Positions 12,921-24,373 of a stretch of DNA of 64,000 nucleotides are shown piece after piece; position 1 is the stretch's first letter; each line of letters begins with the position of its first letter. The translations under genes and the position numbers were made by a program. The notes below the pieces were generated by a model. That model was given only the letters and a program-made list of their open reading frames with translations. It was not told the DNA's origin and made no database searches. Source of the stretch: Hyparrhenia diplandra. Taxonomy: Eukaryota; Streptophyta; Magnoliopsida; Poales; Poaceae. The DNA lies in contig JADLZK010013161.1 in NCBI GenBank assembly GCA_015847255.1, positions 124,001-188,000 of the forward strand. Direction: 5' to 3'.

Positions 12921-14740
12921 AGTGGCTTGTGTTTTGAGCTGGTTGAGGATCTGAACTAATCTGTATCAGAGCTCTGGAGCTTTCAAACTATTCGGTGCTG
13001 GCTGCCTGTGCGCACCATGGTTGTCATCCCACCTTGTGTTTAATGAGCGACAAATGTAAAATGTTGATTTTTAAAAATAGTTTTCCACTGATATTATCCA
13101 TTTTTGTTGTCATCTGTTGTTTGGAATGCAAAACATGTCGCCGTGTCGGATCCAGATATAACCATAACCGAGAAAAGCATAAATGTACATTTGTAAGTTA
13201 GTGTTGAAAAATGTGTCTTTGAAGGCTTCTACGGGAGTATTACTGTTTTTCTTATGAAACCTCACCATTACTTAGGAAGATTGAGCTCCGTAAGTTGTCT
13301 TCTGTTGTTTGGCATTCAAAACTTACACGTGAGTTTTTACGTTCATTCGAATGGTAAAATCTCTTGTGTAAAAGTTCAATGGAGTTCAAAGACGACGCAA
13401 CAGTAAAGAGGATCTTGTTTGTAGCAGTACGTAATAAATAATTGAGGGAGAAATATGCAAAATATTTTATAATAATGTACATCTAAAGTAACATGGCGTA
13501 TCGATGCAGATCGTGGCCACGTTGGGAAGATGCCATAACTACAAGGTCCTAGTTTGTGGCGCCAAAGAAGCGAAATTTTTAGGTTGGGGCGACACTTTCA
13601 CTGGAGTGCTGTGAACTGCAAAATGTGGCTTCTGTCCCTTTTCTATACAACGAATGAACTTTTAAAACTTCCTATAATAATTAAAAAAAAACTTTTTAAA
13701 GTCGTTTTAAATTAGATATTTTGAGTCTGTCGAACGAATATCAAGATTTATCACATTAAATTAGTACCAATCGCTCTTTTATAGTACTATTATAGAAATT
13801 TAATAAAAACATACCTTTTTTTGACTTATAGAAATTAATTTATACAGGGACAATGCGCTGAAGGGAAAGTGAACCAGGTGGACCCACTAGTAAGTGACGT
13901 CAGGTGGCTAAGGACTGCTACAGAAGAGGTTAATCCTGCACGAGGGGTACCACCGGTAGCAGGTGCATGCAGCGTGCAGGTATGGAAGAAGCATCAAGTC
14001 AATGAATGAATGAATGCACGCCCAGCCGGCAGCGGCAGCCGGGGCCCTGAAGCAAACATCAACTTGCATGTAGTATAAGCACAAACACCTTATCCTGAGC
14101 GTTACTTTATGTATACTCCACTCCACCCTGTTTGAGTGTTGGTTCACCTGATCACTTCCAAGCCCGGAAAAGAAACACAAACAAGCCGCGTCAGTTGGCC
14201 TGGGATCGGAGCCTCGTAACCATCTGGTTTAGAATAGGTTTGTGTGATGACGTGATCCAGTGCCGAACCAATTGATTTGGTAGATAAGCACGGAGATGGA
14301 CCGAGGCTTTCAGGTGAAGCCGCGCCCGCGCTTGGCTTTGCGAGGTCGCCGTTCCAACGCTGACTGCGGATGCGGATGGCAACGCTGAAAGCTCAACTGA
14401 TATGGTTTTTTTTTTTCCCAGATCGTGATGAGCATGTATCTTTTTTTAAAAAAAAATCAAGAGGAGAAGAATTTTGTACGACAACATGAGAGGGTACGCT
14501 GCGTAAGGTGCGGAGGTGAACCAAGAATGGCGTCGTCACTCAGTACTCGTGAGATTGAGATGATGCAAGCAGCAGCAGGATCAGGAGTTGCTTTGGTTTG
14601 CCGGCACGCCTCCCCACGGGGAGGAATTCGGCGGCGCCTGGATGGATCTTGATTCGTTTCCTCGAATGAAAAGGTAAAGAAATGGGAGAGTGAAGGGGTG
14701 CACTTCTGACTTCTAGATGATGAATCTCTGCTGCCACTGC
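12921..14740. other. Intergenic between NUP93 and the Ty3 element
   Basis: NUP93 3' untranslated region and then AT-rich DNA with short poly-A and poly-T runs (13680-13700, 14406-14416, 14440-14458). No coding region, tRNA or paired terminal repeats were recognised. The last five bases plus the next five (CATGG at 14741-14745) are the target site of the retrotransposon. Confidence 0.4.
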
Positions 14741-14745
14741 CATGG

Positions 14746-15044
14746 TGTCACCACTCCACACCCAGGTGACTCACAGGCTCAGCCCAAGAGGACTTCCAGG
14801 AAGAAGACCAAGCCATCCAAGATTCATGGCCCAGAATGGGTCTGTAACATTTGTAAGGAGAGGCCCGTTAGTGAGTGAGCCCAGGATAGAAGAGCATGAA
14901 TAGGCAACGCTTGAGAGTATTCTGTATCCATCATCTACATTGTTAAACCTAAGTGGAGAGAAGGAAGCCGCCGTCAGCCGGTCGGCGGGCGAGTGTCGTG
15001 GTTGGTGGAGTCTATCGCCGCCGCGAGAGCGGTGGTTGCTAACA
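14746..15044 (+). repeat. 5' LTR of the Ty3 element
   Basis: Starts TGTCACCACTCC and ends GCTAACA. It is identical to the 3' LTR except for A at 15026. It is preceded by target-site copy CATGG. Confidence 0.97.
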
Positions 15045-15047
15045 ACC

Positions 15048-15060
15048 TGGTATCCAGCAG
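15048..15060 (+). other. Primer-binding site (initiator Met tRNA type)
   Basis: TGGTATC begins three bases after the 5' LTR and matches the start of the usual plant PBS complementary to the initiator methionine tRNA 3' end. The following bases match less well. Confidence 0.7.
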
Positions 15061-15142
15061 TAGAATCGGCCGGCCACCGTCTCGGCTGGCTCAGCGCCAG
15101 CACCTCATACCCACTTCACCCGAGTCCAGAGCGAGAGGAGTG

Positions 15143-18100
15143 ATGGATCCCGTCGTTCGCCAGCAATTCAGCGATTTCTCTCCAAGCTCGGCGACTATGA
15201 CAAGCGCTTCCGCCCGGCGTTGGAGCGCCTTCGACAGCGCGTTCTCGCGACCGAGGAGGCGAATCGGGAGCGCGGCAGATCGGGAGCGCCAGGCGGCGGA
15301 TCGGGCGTCACGAGATCTCCGTCAACGCCCGATCGAGTACACTGGGAAGGCTGCGCCAATTCGAGTACACGGCGGCGGTGGTAGGCGAGATTTTGGGCGG
15401 CTACTACAACGACCGCATCGACGACCTCGTCACCAGCGTCCGCGACCTCGAGCTCATCCGACTCGATGCGCGGCGATGAGCGTGACGGCCGGTCGATACT
15501 CGCAGCGGTCGGTGGACAATCTGCGGGCTGGCGCGTCGAGGACTGAAGCGCATCGACGATCTCCACCGTGATGTCCGGCCGCTCCATCATCAGGCCGCTG
15601 CCGCGCGCCGCAGCACACCGTCCTGCGCGGCGCCTGACAAGTCGGCTGCCGCGCGCCCACCTGCCGGCTACTGGTCCGACTGGCCCAACGGGCACCGTGA
15701 AGAAATGACTACACGGGTGAGGAACTACGGATCGGTCACGACCGTAGTTCCAACCCCGGCCAATGGTATGTCCGGTTCCCAAGCTCATCATCATCATTCT
15801 GTTCAGTTTGAGCCCCCGATGCATGAACCACATCCACCAGATCCAGGTCCTCATCATATTTCCGTCCAATCCAGTACCCACCGCACCCAATTTCACCCTT
15901 ACCCACCAAATTTCAAGCCACACCACTATGAATCCCACCACCATCACAACTCTGAATTCCAACCACACCACACTGATTCCCACCACCACCAGCTCGGTAA
16001 TCTTCCTAAGATTCAATTCCCTGAGTTTGATGGCTCTACTCCACAACTCTGGATTACCCAAGCCGATTCCCACTTTGACATGTATTTCGTCAACCCAGCT
16101 ATGCGTGTCCGAGTAGCCACTGCACATTTCACAGGCAATGCCAAGCGATGGTTGCAGTCTATAGTTCACAAGCTTAACCACGCTGATTGGCCTACATTTT
16201 GTGCTATGATTCGTGAGCGTTTTTGTCGAGACCAGCATGAATACCTACTACGCCAACACTTCCAAATCAAACAAACTGCTTCTGTACAAGACTATGTCGA
16301 CAAATTCGTTGATCTCATCGAACAACTGGCTTCCTATACCCCAGCCACAGACCCCTTAGCCTATACCACACGATTCATTGATGGGCTCGAGAGATGACAT
16401 ACGTTCTGTTGTATTGGTTCATAGTCCCGAAAAGTCGGATTTGCTATTTCTCTTGCTCTGAAACAGGAGGAGGCCGTGGAGCCATTGAGGCGCAAAGAGT
16501 ACCGCCGTCATGATGGTACACCTATGCGTTCACCAGCATTCCGGGGAGGACCAACATTGCCAACCCCTCCTTCCCGGCCACCACCAGGTGCAAGTCAAGA
16601 AGATGACAAGACACCGTCTGAAGGTCGACGCCGTGTGACGGTGGATGATCGCCTCCAGTCACTACGCAATTACCGTAAAGCTCGTGGCCTCTCGTATGCG
16701 ATGTGGCGAGAAGTGGCATCATGGGCACAAATGTGCTCCAAATCTTCAGTTACACGCATTACAAGAAGTGTGGTACATGTGTCAGGATTCATTTGAGGAT
16801 GAAGATCCCGAGGATCCCCTGACTCCTTCCACAGAACCAATTCAGGTGGAAACTGTTCTTTTCATGCAGTCCGCAGCGGTTGCTTCACCTTCTGTTCATC
16901 CCAGGACTATGCAGTTTGTGGGGTCACTTCAGGGTCATACTATCAACATTCTCATTGATTCAGGCAGCACCAATTCATTTCTGCATAGCAAATTTGCTTC
17001 CATGCTGCAAGGGGTCTCTTCTCTGGCTAATCCTTCATCTGTTCAGATAGCCGATGGCAGCACAATCACTTGTGACTCCCAGTTGAGTGTGCTGAGTGGT
17101 CGGTCGCAGGGGGTTTACTTTTCATTCAACTCTGAAGGCGATGCCTCTAGGCAGTATGGACATGATTATTGGAATGGACTGGCTACATGCCTTCTCACCT
17201 ATGAAGATACATTGGGCCAAGAAATGGATTCAAATACCTTATGGACCTCACCAAGTGGTCTTGCAAAGGCAAGTATGCGGTGATCTTGATTGTACATTGA
17301 TTCAATTTGTACAGCGCTTGAGAGGAGGAGGACACCGCATCGACACTACAGTTTTCTCAGCTGAGATTCAAGATCTCATTCAGCAGTTCAATCACCTTTT
17401 CAAGCAAACCCACTTTTTGCCGCCTAGAAGAGAGTGTGATCACTCAATACCCTTAGTGCGGGGAGCTTCACCGGTTTCGGCAAGACCTTACGGATACTCC
17501 CCGGTTCTGAAATCAGAAATTGAAAAACAAGTTCATGAACTTCTGCAGTCTGGGTTCATCAGACCGAGCAAGAGTGCATTCTCTTCCCCAGTTCTCTTGG
17601 TCCGAAAGAAAGATGGCGACTGGCGTATGTGTGTTGATTACAGACAATTGAATGCGTTGACGGTGAAGAGCAAATTTCCCATCCCAGTGATTGATGAGCT
17701 TTTGGATGAGCTAGCGGTGCCAAGTGGTTCTCTTGTCTTGATTTGCGGCGGGCTTCAATCAAATCCGCCTAGCTCGGGTGAAGAGTATAAAACCGCGTTC
17801 CAAACTCATGAGGGCCGGTTTGAATATACAGTCATGTCATTCGGCCTCTTTGGAGCTCCTAACTCTTTTTCAGGGTGCCATGAATACCACCCTCAGTCCA
17901 TTGCTCCGAGTGTGTGTCATAGTCTTCTTCGATGATATTCTTGTATACAGCTCATCATATGCAGAACATCTTCATCACCTAGAGCAAGTTTTCCAGCTCC
18001 TGTCCAAGGACCAATGGTTGGTTAAGTTATCCAAATGTCGCTTTGCTCAGCAGTCTATTGCTTACCTCGGCCATGTGATCAGTGAGCTAGGAGTGTCAAT

Positions 18101-20331
18101 GGGACCGCCCAAGATCAAGTCGGTCGAAGCTTGGCCGACTCCCAAGGCGTGAAGCAAGCTGGCAGCGATTTCTTGGGTCTTGCGGGGTACTATCGCAAAT
18201 TTGTGAAGAATTATCTTTGTCATTGCCAAGCCACTAACCGAATTGTTGAAAAAGGGCACTCTCTTCATCTGGACTAGCACTCATACGGCAGCCTTTGAAG
18301 CACTCAAAGACAGCCCGGTGACGGCTCGGTCTTAGTATTTTGCCTAACTTCCAGAAACCCTTCCGTTACAACGCGATGCTAGTGATCACGGTGTTGGTGC
18401 AGTTTTGCTACAGGAGGGTCATCCAATAGCTTACGTCGGTAAAGCTCTTGGCCCTCGGTCTCGTGGTTTATCCACATACGAAGGAGTTTTTGGCAATCAA
18501 TGTGGCCATTGATCAATGGCGTTCATATCTACAGCACCACGAGTTCACAATATTCACTGATCAACGCAGTCTCATGCATATCACTGATCAGCGGCTCCAT
18601 ACACCGTGGCAGATGAAACTATACACCAAGCTGGTGGGACTTCAGTTCAAGGTGGTCTACAGGCCGGGTAATTCAAATCTCGCAGCTGATGCTCTTTCCC
18701 GTCACCCCGCTCCTCCTGACACTTGTGCAGCTATCTCTTCTGCTTCTCCTACTTGGCTGGCTGATGTTGTTGCTGGTTATGAAGCTGATCCATTCTCCAG
18801 AAAGCTGCTGCAAGAACTGGCAGTCAATAACTCTGCTCACCCACCTTACACTTTGTCACATGGGCTCATTCTTTTGAAGGATCGGGTTTGGGTTGGCAAT
18901 AACCCAGCTTTGCAGGAACGTATCATTGAGGCTCTTCACTCCAGCGCACTTGGAGGTCACTCGGGGTTCCCTGTTACATATCACCGCATCCGCAAGCTGT
19001 TCGCTTGGACTGGAATGAAAGCTGCTGTTCGTGCTTATGTGGCTGCCTGTACAGTATGTGTTCAAGCCAAACCAGATCGTGCAAGATACCCAGGTTTGCT
19101 CTGCCCTCTTCCAGTCCCAGCTGAGTCTTGGCAAGTTATTACAATGGATTTTGTCGAGGGTCTTCCCTGTTCTGGTAATGCAAACTGTGTGCTTGTGGTG
19201 GTCGACAAGTTCAGCAAATTCGCTCACTTCATCCCGCTACTTCACCCATTCACAGCAGCTGATGTAGCACAAGTGTTTCTTGATCAAGTGTATCGCCTCC
19301 ATGGCATGCCAGCTTATATTGTTTCTGATAGGGACCCCATCTTCACCAGTAACTTTTGGAAGGCTCTTTTCCAACTGGCTGATACTACGTTATGCAAGAG
19401 TTCATCATACCACCCCGAATCAGATGGGCAGACCGAGAGGGTCAACCAATGCATGGAAACATACTTACGATGCTTTGTACACTCTTGCCCCAAGAAGTGG
19501 ATCAAGTTTCTGAGTCTGGCTGAATACTGGTACAACACCAGTTGGCATTCTTCGCTCAACTCCACTCCTTTTGAGGTACTATTTGGCCATCCACCTCGTC
19601 ATTTCGGTCTGACACCGTTTGAGGCTTGCGCAGTTCCTGATCTCGATACAATGTTGGCTGAGCGCTCTACCATGCTGGACCTGGTGCGTCAACATCTAGC
19701 TCGTGCACAGAACCGCATGAAGATGCAAGCGGACAAGAAACGTTCTGACAGGGTCTTCGAGGTCGGCGATCAGGTTTATCTGAAGCTACAGCCGTATGTT
19801 CAAGCTTCTCTTGCTCCCTGTTCACACCAAAAGCTGTCTTTCCGTTATTATGGTCCTTACACGGTGGTTGAGAAGATCGGGACGGTTGCGTACAAGTTGA
19901 ACCTGCCAGCCTCCTCCTCGGTGCATCCGGTATTTCACGTTTCTCTCCTAAAGCCTGCACCATCTATGAAGTATCCTCTACAGGCTGCTGTACCAGAGTC
20001 GGAGGAAGGACTGCAAATTCCTGAAGCTGTACTTCAACGCCGTCTGCATCCTCGTCGCTCGGGAGCCGTTGAGCAGCTGCTGATCAAGTGGTCCGGCATG
20101 GAACCATCCTTGGCCACCTGGGAGGACGCTGAAGCCATTAAGCAGCAGTTTCCTAAAGCTCCGGCCTGGGGACAGGCCTCGTCGCAAGGAGGGGGGAATG
20201 TCACCACTCCACACCCAGGTGACTCACAGGCTCAGCCCAAGAGGACTTCCAGGAAGAAGACCAAGCCATCCAAGATTCATGGCCCAGAATGGGTCTGTAA
20301 CATTTGTAAGGAGAGGCCCGTTAGTGAGTGA
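15143..20331 (+). pseudogene. gag-pol polyprotein of the Ty3 chromovirus, multiply frameshifted
   Basis: Candidate start MDPVV at 15143. The gag capsid region lies at about 15705-16400. The zinc knuckle is at about 16694-16742; its first cysteine is lost to a one-base insertion while CGEKWHHGHKC remains. The protease motif IDSGST is at 16954-16971. Reverse transcriptase spans about 17480-18150 with VCVDYRQLN and an intact FFDD catalytic motif at 17925-17936. RNase H spans about 18150-18720 and ends in ADALSR. Integrase spans about 18900-19560 with the HHCC zinc region and catalytic D, D, E in TMDF, SDRD and TERV. A chromodomain lies at about 20010-20160. The longest open piece is 18448-20331, which covers RNase H to the stop. 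Breaks include a stop at 16395-16397, a shift near 16450, one at the zinc knuckle, and shifts between protease and RT and between RT and RNase H. The frame runs into the 3' LTR and stops at 20329-20331. Confidence 0.92.
20186..20198 (+). other. Polypurine tract
   Basis: AAGGAGGGGGGAA abuts the 3' LTR start at 20199. It is the expected plus-strand primer for retrotransposon replication. Confidence 0.9.
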
Positions 20332-20497
20332 GCCCAGGATAGAAGAGCATGAATAGGCAACGCTTGAGAGTATTCTGTATCCATCATCTACATTGTTAAA
20401 CCTAAGTGGAGAGAAGGAAGCCGCCGTCAGCCGGTCGGCGGGCGAGTGTCGTGGTTGGTGGAGTCTATCGCCGCCGCGGGAGCGGTGGTTGCTAACA
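20199..20497 (+). repeat. 3' LTR of the Ty3 element
   Basis: 299 bp starting TGTCACC and ending GCTAACA, followed by target-site copy CATGG. Its first 133 bases encode the C-terminus of the polyprotein in frame. Confidence 0.97.
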
Positions 20498-20502
20498 CAT
20501 GG

Positions 20503-21055
20503 TCGGCTACTTCTGCAACTACTGGTACGAGTCATGGCATTCAAGACTCGCTGCTGGGCGGCCAACAAGAACCCCAGATAAGAAGATGCTACTGCCATTA
20601 CTCTACTCAAGCTCCAATCAGTATACGGAGTAGTACGGAGTATTACTAGGCAGGGCAGTAGTACGACTGTGTACGAGTAGTAGCAGACTAGCAGCAACAC
20701 GAGCGACACGCCGTAGCACAGTGCCCAGATAAAAAAAAAATTAAATAAAGAATACTCCTACTAGGCAGAAGAAGCTTTCCTTTTACGGCCCCCCAGGACC
20801 GGCAGACCCCGGACAGAATCACTCGGGCGGGGCAGGGCAGGGCGGCGACCCAATCCACGGCGCCCATTTCCGATCCTTTCCGTTTTCAGGCAGGCAGGCA
20901 GTCACTTTACCACCACTATCCACTAGGCACCGTCCAAGTATAAAATACTCCCCTGCTCTGCCACCACCGCGCCGCGGCAGCCCAAGCTTCCTCCTCATCC
21001 TCGGCCGGTCCTCAGATCTCATCGCCCCTCCCGCCTCCACGCACGTTTTCCGTCC
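20503..21055. other. Upstream region and 5' UTR of the CHY/RING ligase gene
   Basis: Contains short imperfect direct repeats of CGGAGTAGTA type near 20620-20645 and a GC-rich 5' leader after about 20960. No gene is seen. Confidence 0.5.
20939..20947 (+). promoter_or_regulatory. TATA box of the CHY/RING ligase gene
   Basis: TATAAAATA lies 109 bases before the ATG at 21056, a reasonable distance for a short plant 5' leader. The call rests on motif and position only. Confidence 0.55.
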
Positions 21056-23431
21056 ATGGAGCACGAGCACGACGCCGAGGCGCGCCGCGGGTTCGCCAGG
21101 ATGGGCTTTGGGTACGTGCTTCTGTTCGCCGTTGGCGGTGCCTGCACAGCTGAAGCTCCTATTGATGCTTTTGCTCACCTCATCTCACCTTCACCGGGAG
21201 CGTTGCTCAACATGGCTGCTGCAGGTGCAAGCACTACCGGAGGCGGTGCCGGATCCGCGCGCCCTGCTGCGGCGACGTCTTCCACTGCCGCCATTGCCAC
21301 AACGAATCCACGGTGCCCTCATCCCTCCTCCTCTTCTTCTTCTTCTTCCCTGCGCACCTCACCTGACGGCTCACGCTGACCTTTCCATTCCATGTGCTGC
21401 TCCTCGTTGGATCTTGGTCCGAATGATGACGGATCGGATTGGATTGGATTGGGCGCAGAAAGACGGGCACGAGCTGGATCGGCACGCCGTCCAATCGGTA
21501 CCTACACTTGTTTTACCATTTCTTCCTCTCCCGATGCTGACGTTCTTCTTGGGTTGACTTCTCTTCTCTTGTTTCCCATCACAAAAGGTCATCTGCCTCG
21601 TCTGTGACACCGAGCAGCCGGTTAGTAATCACTACAGTACTCACCTCGTCTAGTTGTGTTTCACTTTTCACCCTGATAGTGATTCCTGTATGTATGTCAC
21701 TCTCCATGTCCCAATGACTCGTGGGACCCGGCCCTGCATTGACCCTCCGTCTTTGCTGGCTATTACAGATTGGGCAGGTTTGCTGCAACTGCGGTGTGTG
21801 CATGGGGAGTACTTCTGCACAACCTGCAAATTCTTGGACGACGACGTGAGATCGATGCAGACTGTTTTGTTCACCTCATCGATTTGCTTGTAAATATACT
21901 AAATGAGATGACGCTGTGATCTGTTTGTGTAGGTTGACAAGGAGCAGTTCCACTGCGACGATTGCGGCATCTGCAGGTGCGTCCCCCTTTTAACCATTGC
22001 AGGATCTGAATCAATATGCAACCTGCAATCTTCCTTCTTTTTGTTGGAGGGAGGCATAATTTTCAGTGAACCTTGCAATCGCAATAATTTTACTAGGAAC
22101 CTCTGAAACTGTCACTCTCGTTTGCAAGTTAGTAGTAAATAAAGTAGAGAAAACTGACTGAAATCGTGACCCGTTTGTTTGAACAGAGTCGGGGGAAAGG
22201 ACAACTTCTTCCACTGCCACAAGTGTGGTAATTATTATAAATAAATACACATTGTGTTTCACTTTCACGACCGTCCATCCAATTCACTTCCACGCACGCA
22301 GGATCCTGCTACTCGACGACCCTGCGCGACAAGCACTGCTGCATCGAGAATTCGATGAAGAACAACTGCCCCATCTGCTACGAGGTGTGCCTTGCTGTCT
22401 CTCTCTCTGCAGTCAGTGTGCTTGCTCATCGTTTGAGACCTTTTTGCTCTTGTTGCAAGGCAGTACATGTTTGATTCGCTGAGGGAGACGTCGGTGCTCC
22501 GGTGCGGCCACACCATGCACCTCCACTGCTTCCACGAGATGTTGAAGCACGACAAGTAAGAGCCCATGCCTGCCCTGCATTACTGCTCTTCTCTTGCTGG
22601 ATGGCGCCAGGAAATTCGGCGTCTCTCTTTCGTTTCGTTTCGTTTCGTGTGGCCTTCTTCTTCTTCTTGGATTGGATGGATGGATAACAATGCTTGCTAT
22701 CCATGTGTAGGTTCTCGTGTCCCATATGCGCCACGTCCATCTTTGACATGGACAAGTTCTTCAAGGCCCTCGACGCAGAGGTATATACTACGCCAATCTC
22801 TCGTATTCAGATCGATTGGCGTCTAGAGTCTTTGGACTGCAAGAAAACACTTTGATTTCTACTCAGTCTAGAATGCGACATTGACCCTCTCCACATAGGC
22901 ATAGTAGTAGTTGAAATGATATATTGAGATAGGTGGCGGAGATTTGTCTGAGCACTGAAAGTGGTTTGTTCCTTGCAAACTCTGCAGATGGAGGCGAGCT
23001 ACTTCTACATGGGAAAGGTCAGTAAGCCTAACTGCCAAAGCTGATATGTATGACCCACACCCAACAATCATTCCCTCTCTTTCCGAAATCTCTCGACTCT
23101 GGACCCAATCCTGTTCAGGCCATTTTACAACCACAACAAGATTCAACATATATATACTACTAAAAACGGCTGATAAATTCAGAGAGAAAACCTAGAAGCG
23201 GCCAGAGATGCCCAGACGCAACTGGGCAGCAAGATCCGATCGATGCCTGCCGTATCACTATCAGTGCCCATGCCAATGGCTGCTCATGCTTTGTTTGTGT
23301 TGCTGCAGGGCTGGATCGTGTGCAACGACTGCAGGGACACGACGCAGGTCTTCTCCGGCGTGGCGGGCCACAAGTGCTGCCACTGCCAGTCCCACAACAC
23401 CTGCCGGGTGGCTCCCCCTGTCCTCCCGTAG
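21056..23431 (+). CDS. CHY and RING zinc-finger E3 ubiquitin ligase (RZFP34/CHYR1/MIEL1 family)
   Basis: RING-type E3 that transfers ubiquitin from an E2 to target proteins; plant members act in ABA, stomatal and stress responses. Exons: 21056-21111, 21225-21312, 21459-21497, 21588-21620, 21769-21845, 21933-21976, 22187-22227, 22302-22384, 22464-22555, 22711-22780, 22988-23017, 23309-23431. In order, the domains are a CHY zinc finger (GCKHYRRRCRIRAPCC, FHCRHCHNE), a CTCHY region (QFHCDDCGICRVGG, FFHCHKCGSCYS), a RING finger starting CPICYE with CGHTMHLHC and ending CPIC, and a C-terminal zinc ribbon (CNDC, HKCCHCQSHNTC). Length and domain order match the family. One G appears missing from the run at 21804-21807 (MGEYFC shifts out of frame); all other joins are in frame. 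The class 3 lipase gene follows 0.9 kb downstream on the same strand. Confidence 0.94.
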
Positions 23432-24373
23432 CCACCATTGTTGGATGGAGTGGAAGTCTCATCCATCCGTCCGTCCATGGATACGACGCAGCATCGGCAG
23501 CCCAGCTATACTACACATATATATTGTTATTATAGTATTATACCAGTAGCATTTTTATACACCAGCAGGAACTCCATTCCAGTCCAAGATGAACTGCATA
23601 ATTTCGTGATATGAAGAGTTAGTGTATGTGTATGTATGTATGTACGTACACTGTTATTGCAGATCGGAAGATTGTCCGACTCTGGACGCATTTGTACCAC
23701 AACAAAACATGTATTACTATTGTAATACCAAATTTGGATGGAAGACTACTTTTAGGATATACATTGGAAATTACTAATAACTTGGACAAGTGGTGTTTCG
23801 TTGGAGTGTGAAATACCACTTGTAATACCAAGAATGTCAATGTGTGCTATTTTTACTGGTTGAAAAAAATCGCCCGAAAGTTTCTCGGCCCATGGTAGAC
23901 GGCTCTAGCCCGTCTAGTTTCTTGGACAGTTGGGCCTCCTGAGACCCAGAGATGAGAAAGGCCTCGCCGCAGTTTCCACCCAGATCACTCGATTCCTCGT
24001 CGTGGGTGGGTCCTGGAAGCAGCGGGGGAGCCTGCCGCGTGCCGCGCGCCATTACAGCCTGACAGTGACCCCTCGGAAGAGGAGGAGCCCCTCACCTCAG
24101 TCCTCGTGTCACTGTCGGATCCCCGCTGATGAACCGGGCAACGACTAGGAGCGAGGCAACGACTAGGGAGCGAGGGGATGAGGATTTCCGGTTTCGATTT
24201 CCCTTCCCCTTCCTCTGCCTCGAGGTTAATCTCACTTTTACCCTCTCCCCTTTTCCTTTGTTCCTTCTTCAGCCTGTTTGGGTTAGCTTCTTGCTCTGCA
24301 GTTTGCCAGTTTTGAATTTCGGCTGGGTGCCTGGGTGGTTTCGCCGTCCTGGCGCTCTTGATACCCCGACCAC
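23432..24373. other. Intergenic between RING ligase and lipase genes
   Basis: Holds the 3' UTR of the upstream gene, a short GTAT-type microsatellite at 23621-23650, and the GC-rich, pyrimidine-rich 5' leader of the lipase gene from about 24130. No additional gene is seen. Confidence 0.5.

Larger units (their letters stand above)
14746..20497 (+). mobile_element. Full-length Ty3-type chromovirus retrotransposon (Reina-like), recent insertion
   Basis: A 5752-bp LTR retrotransposon bounded by TG...CA LTRs of 299 bp and flanked by the 5-bp target duplication CATGG at 14741-14745 and 20498-20502. The order is LTR, primer-binding site, gag, protease, reverse transcriptase, RNase H, integrase, chromodomain, polypurine tract, LTR, which is the Ty3 order. 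The short LTRs, total size near 5.5 kb and C-terminal chromodomain fit the Reina clade of chromoviruses. The LTRs differ at one base only (15026 A versus 20479 G), so the insertion is young. The internal reading frame is nevertheless broken many times. Confidence 0.95.

Noticed and set aside
15195..16238. Long minus-strand open frame (347 codons) opposite gag
   Set aside because: It is the antisense of the Ty3 gag leader and capsid region, with low-complexity translation and no domain; codon bias of the sense frame explains it.
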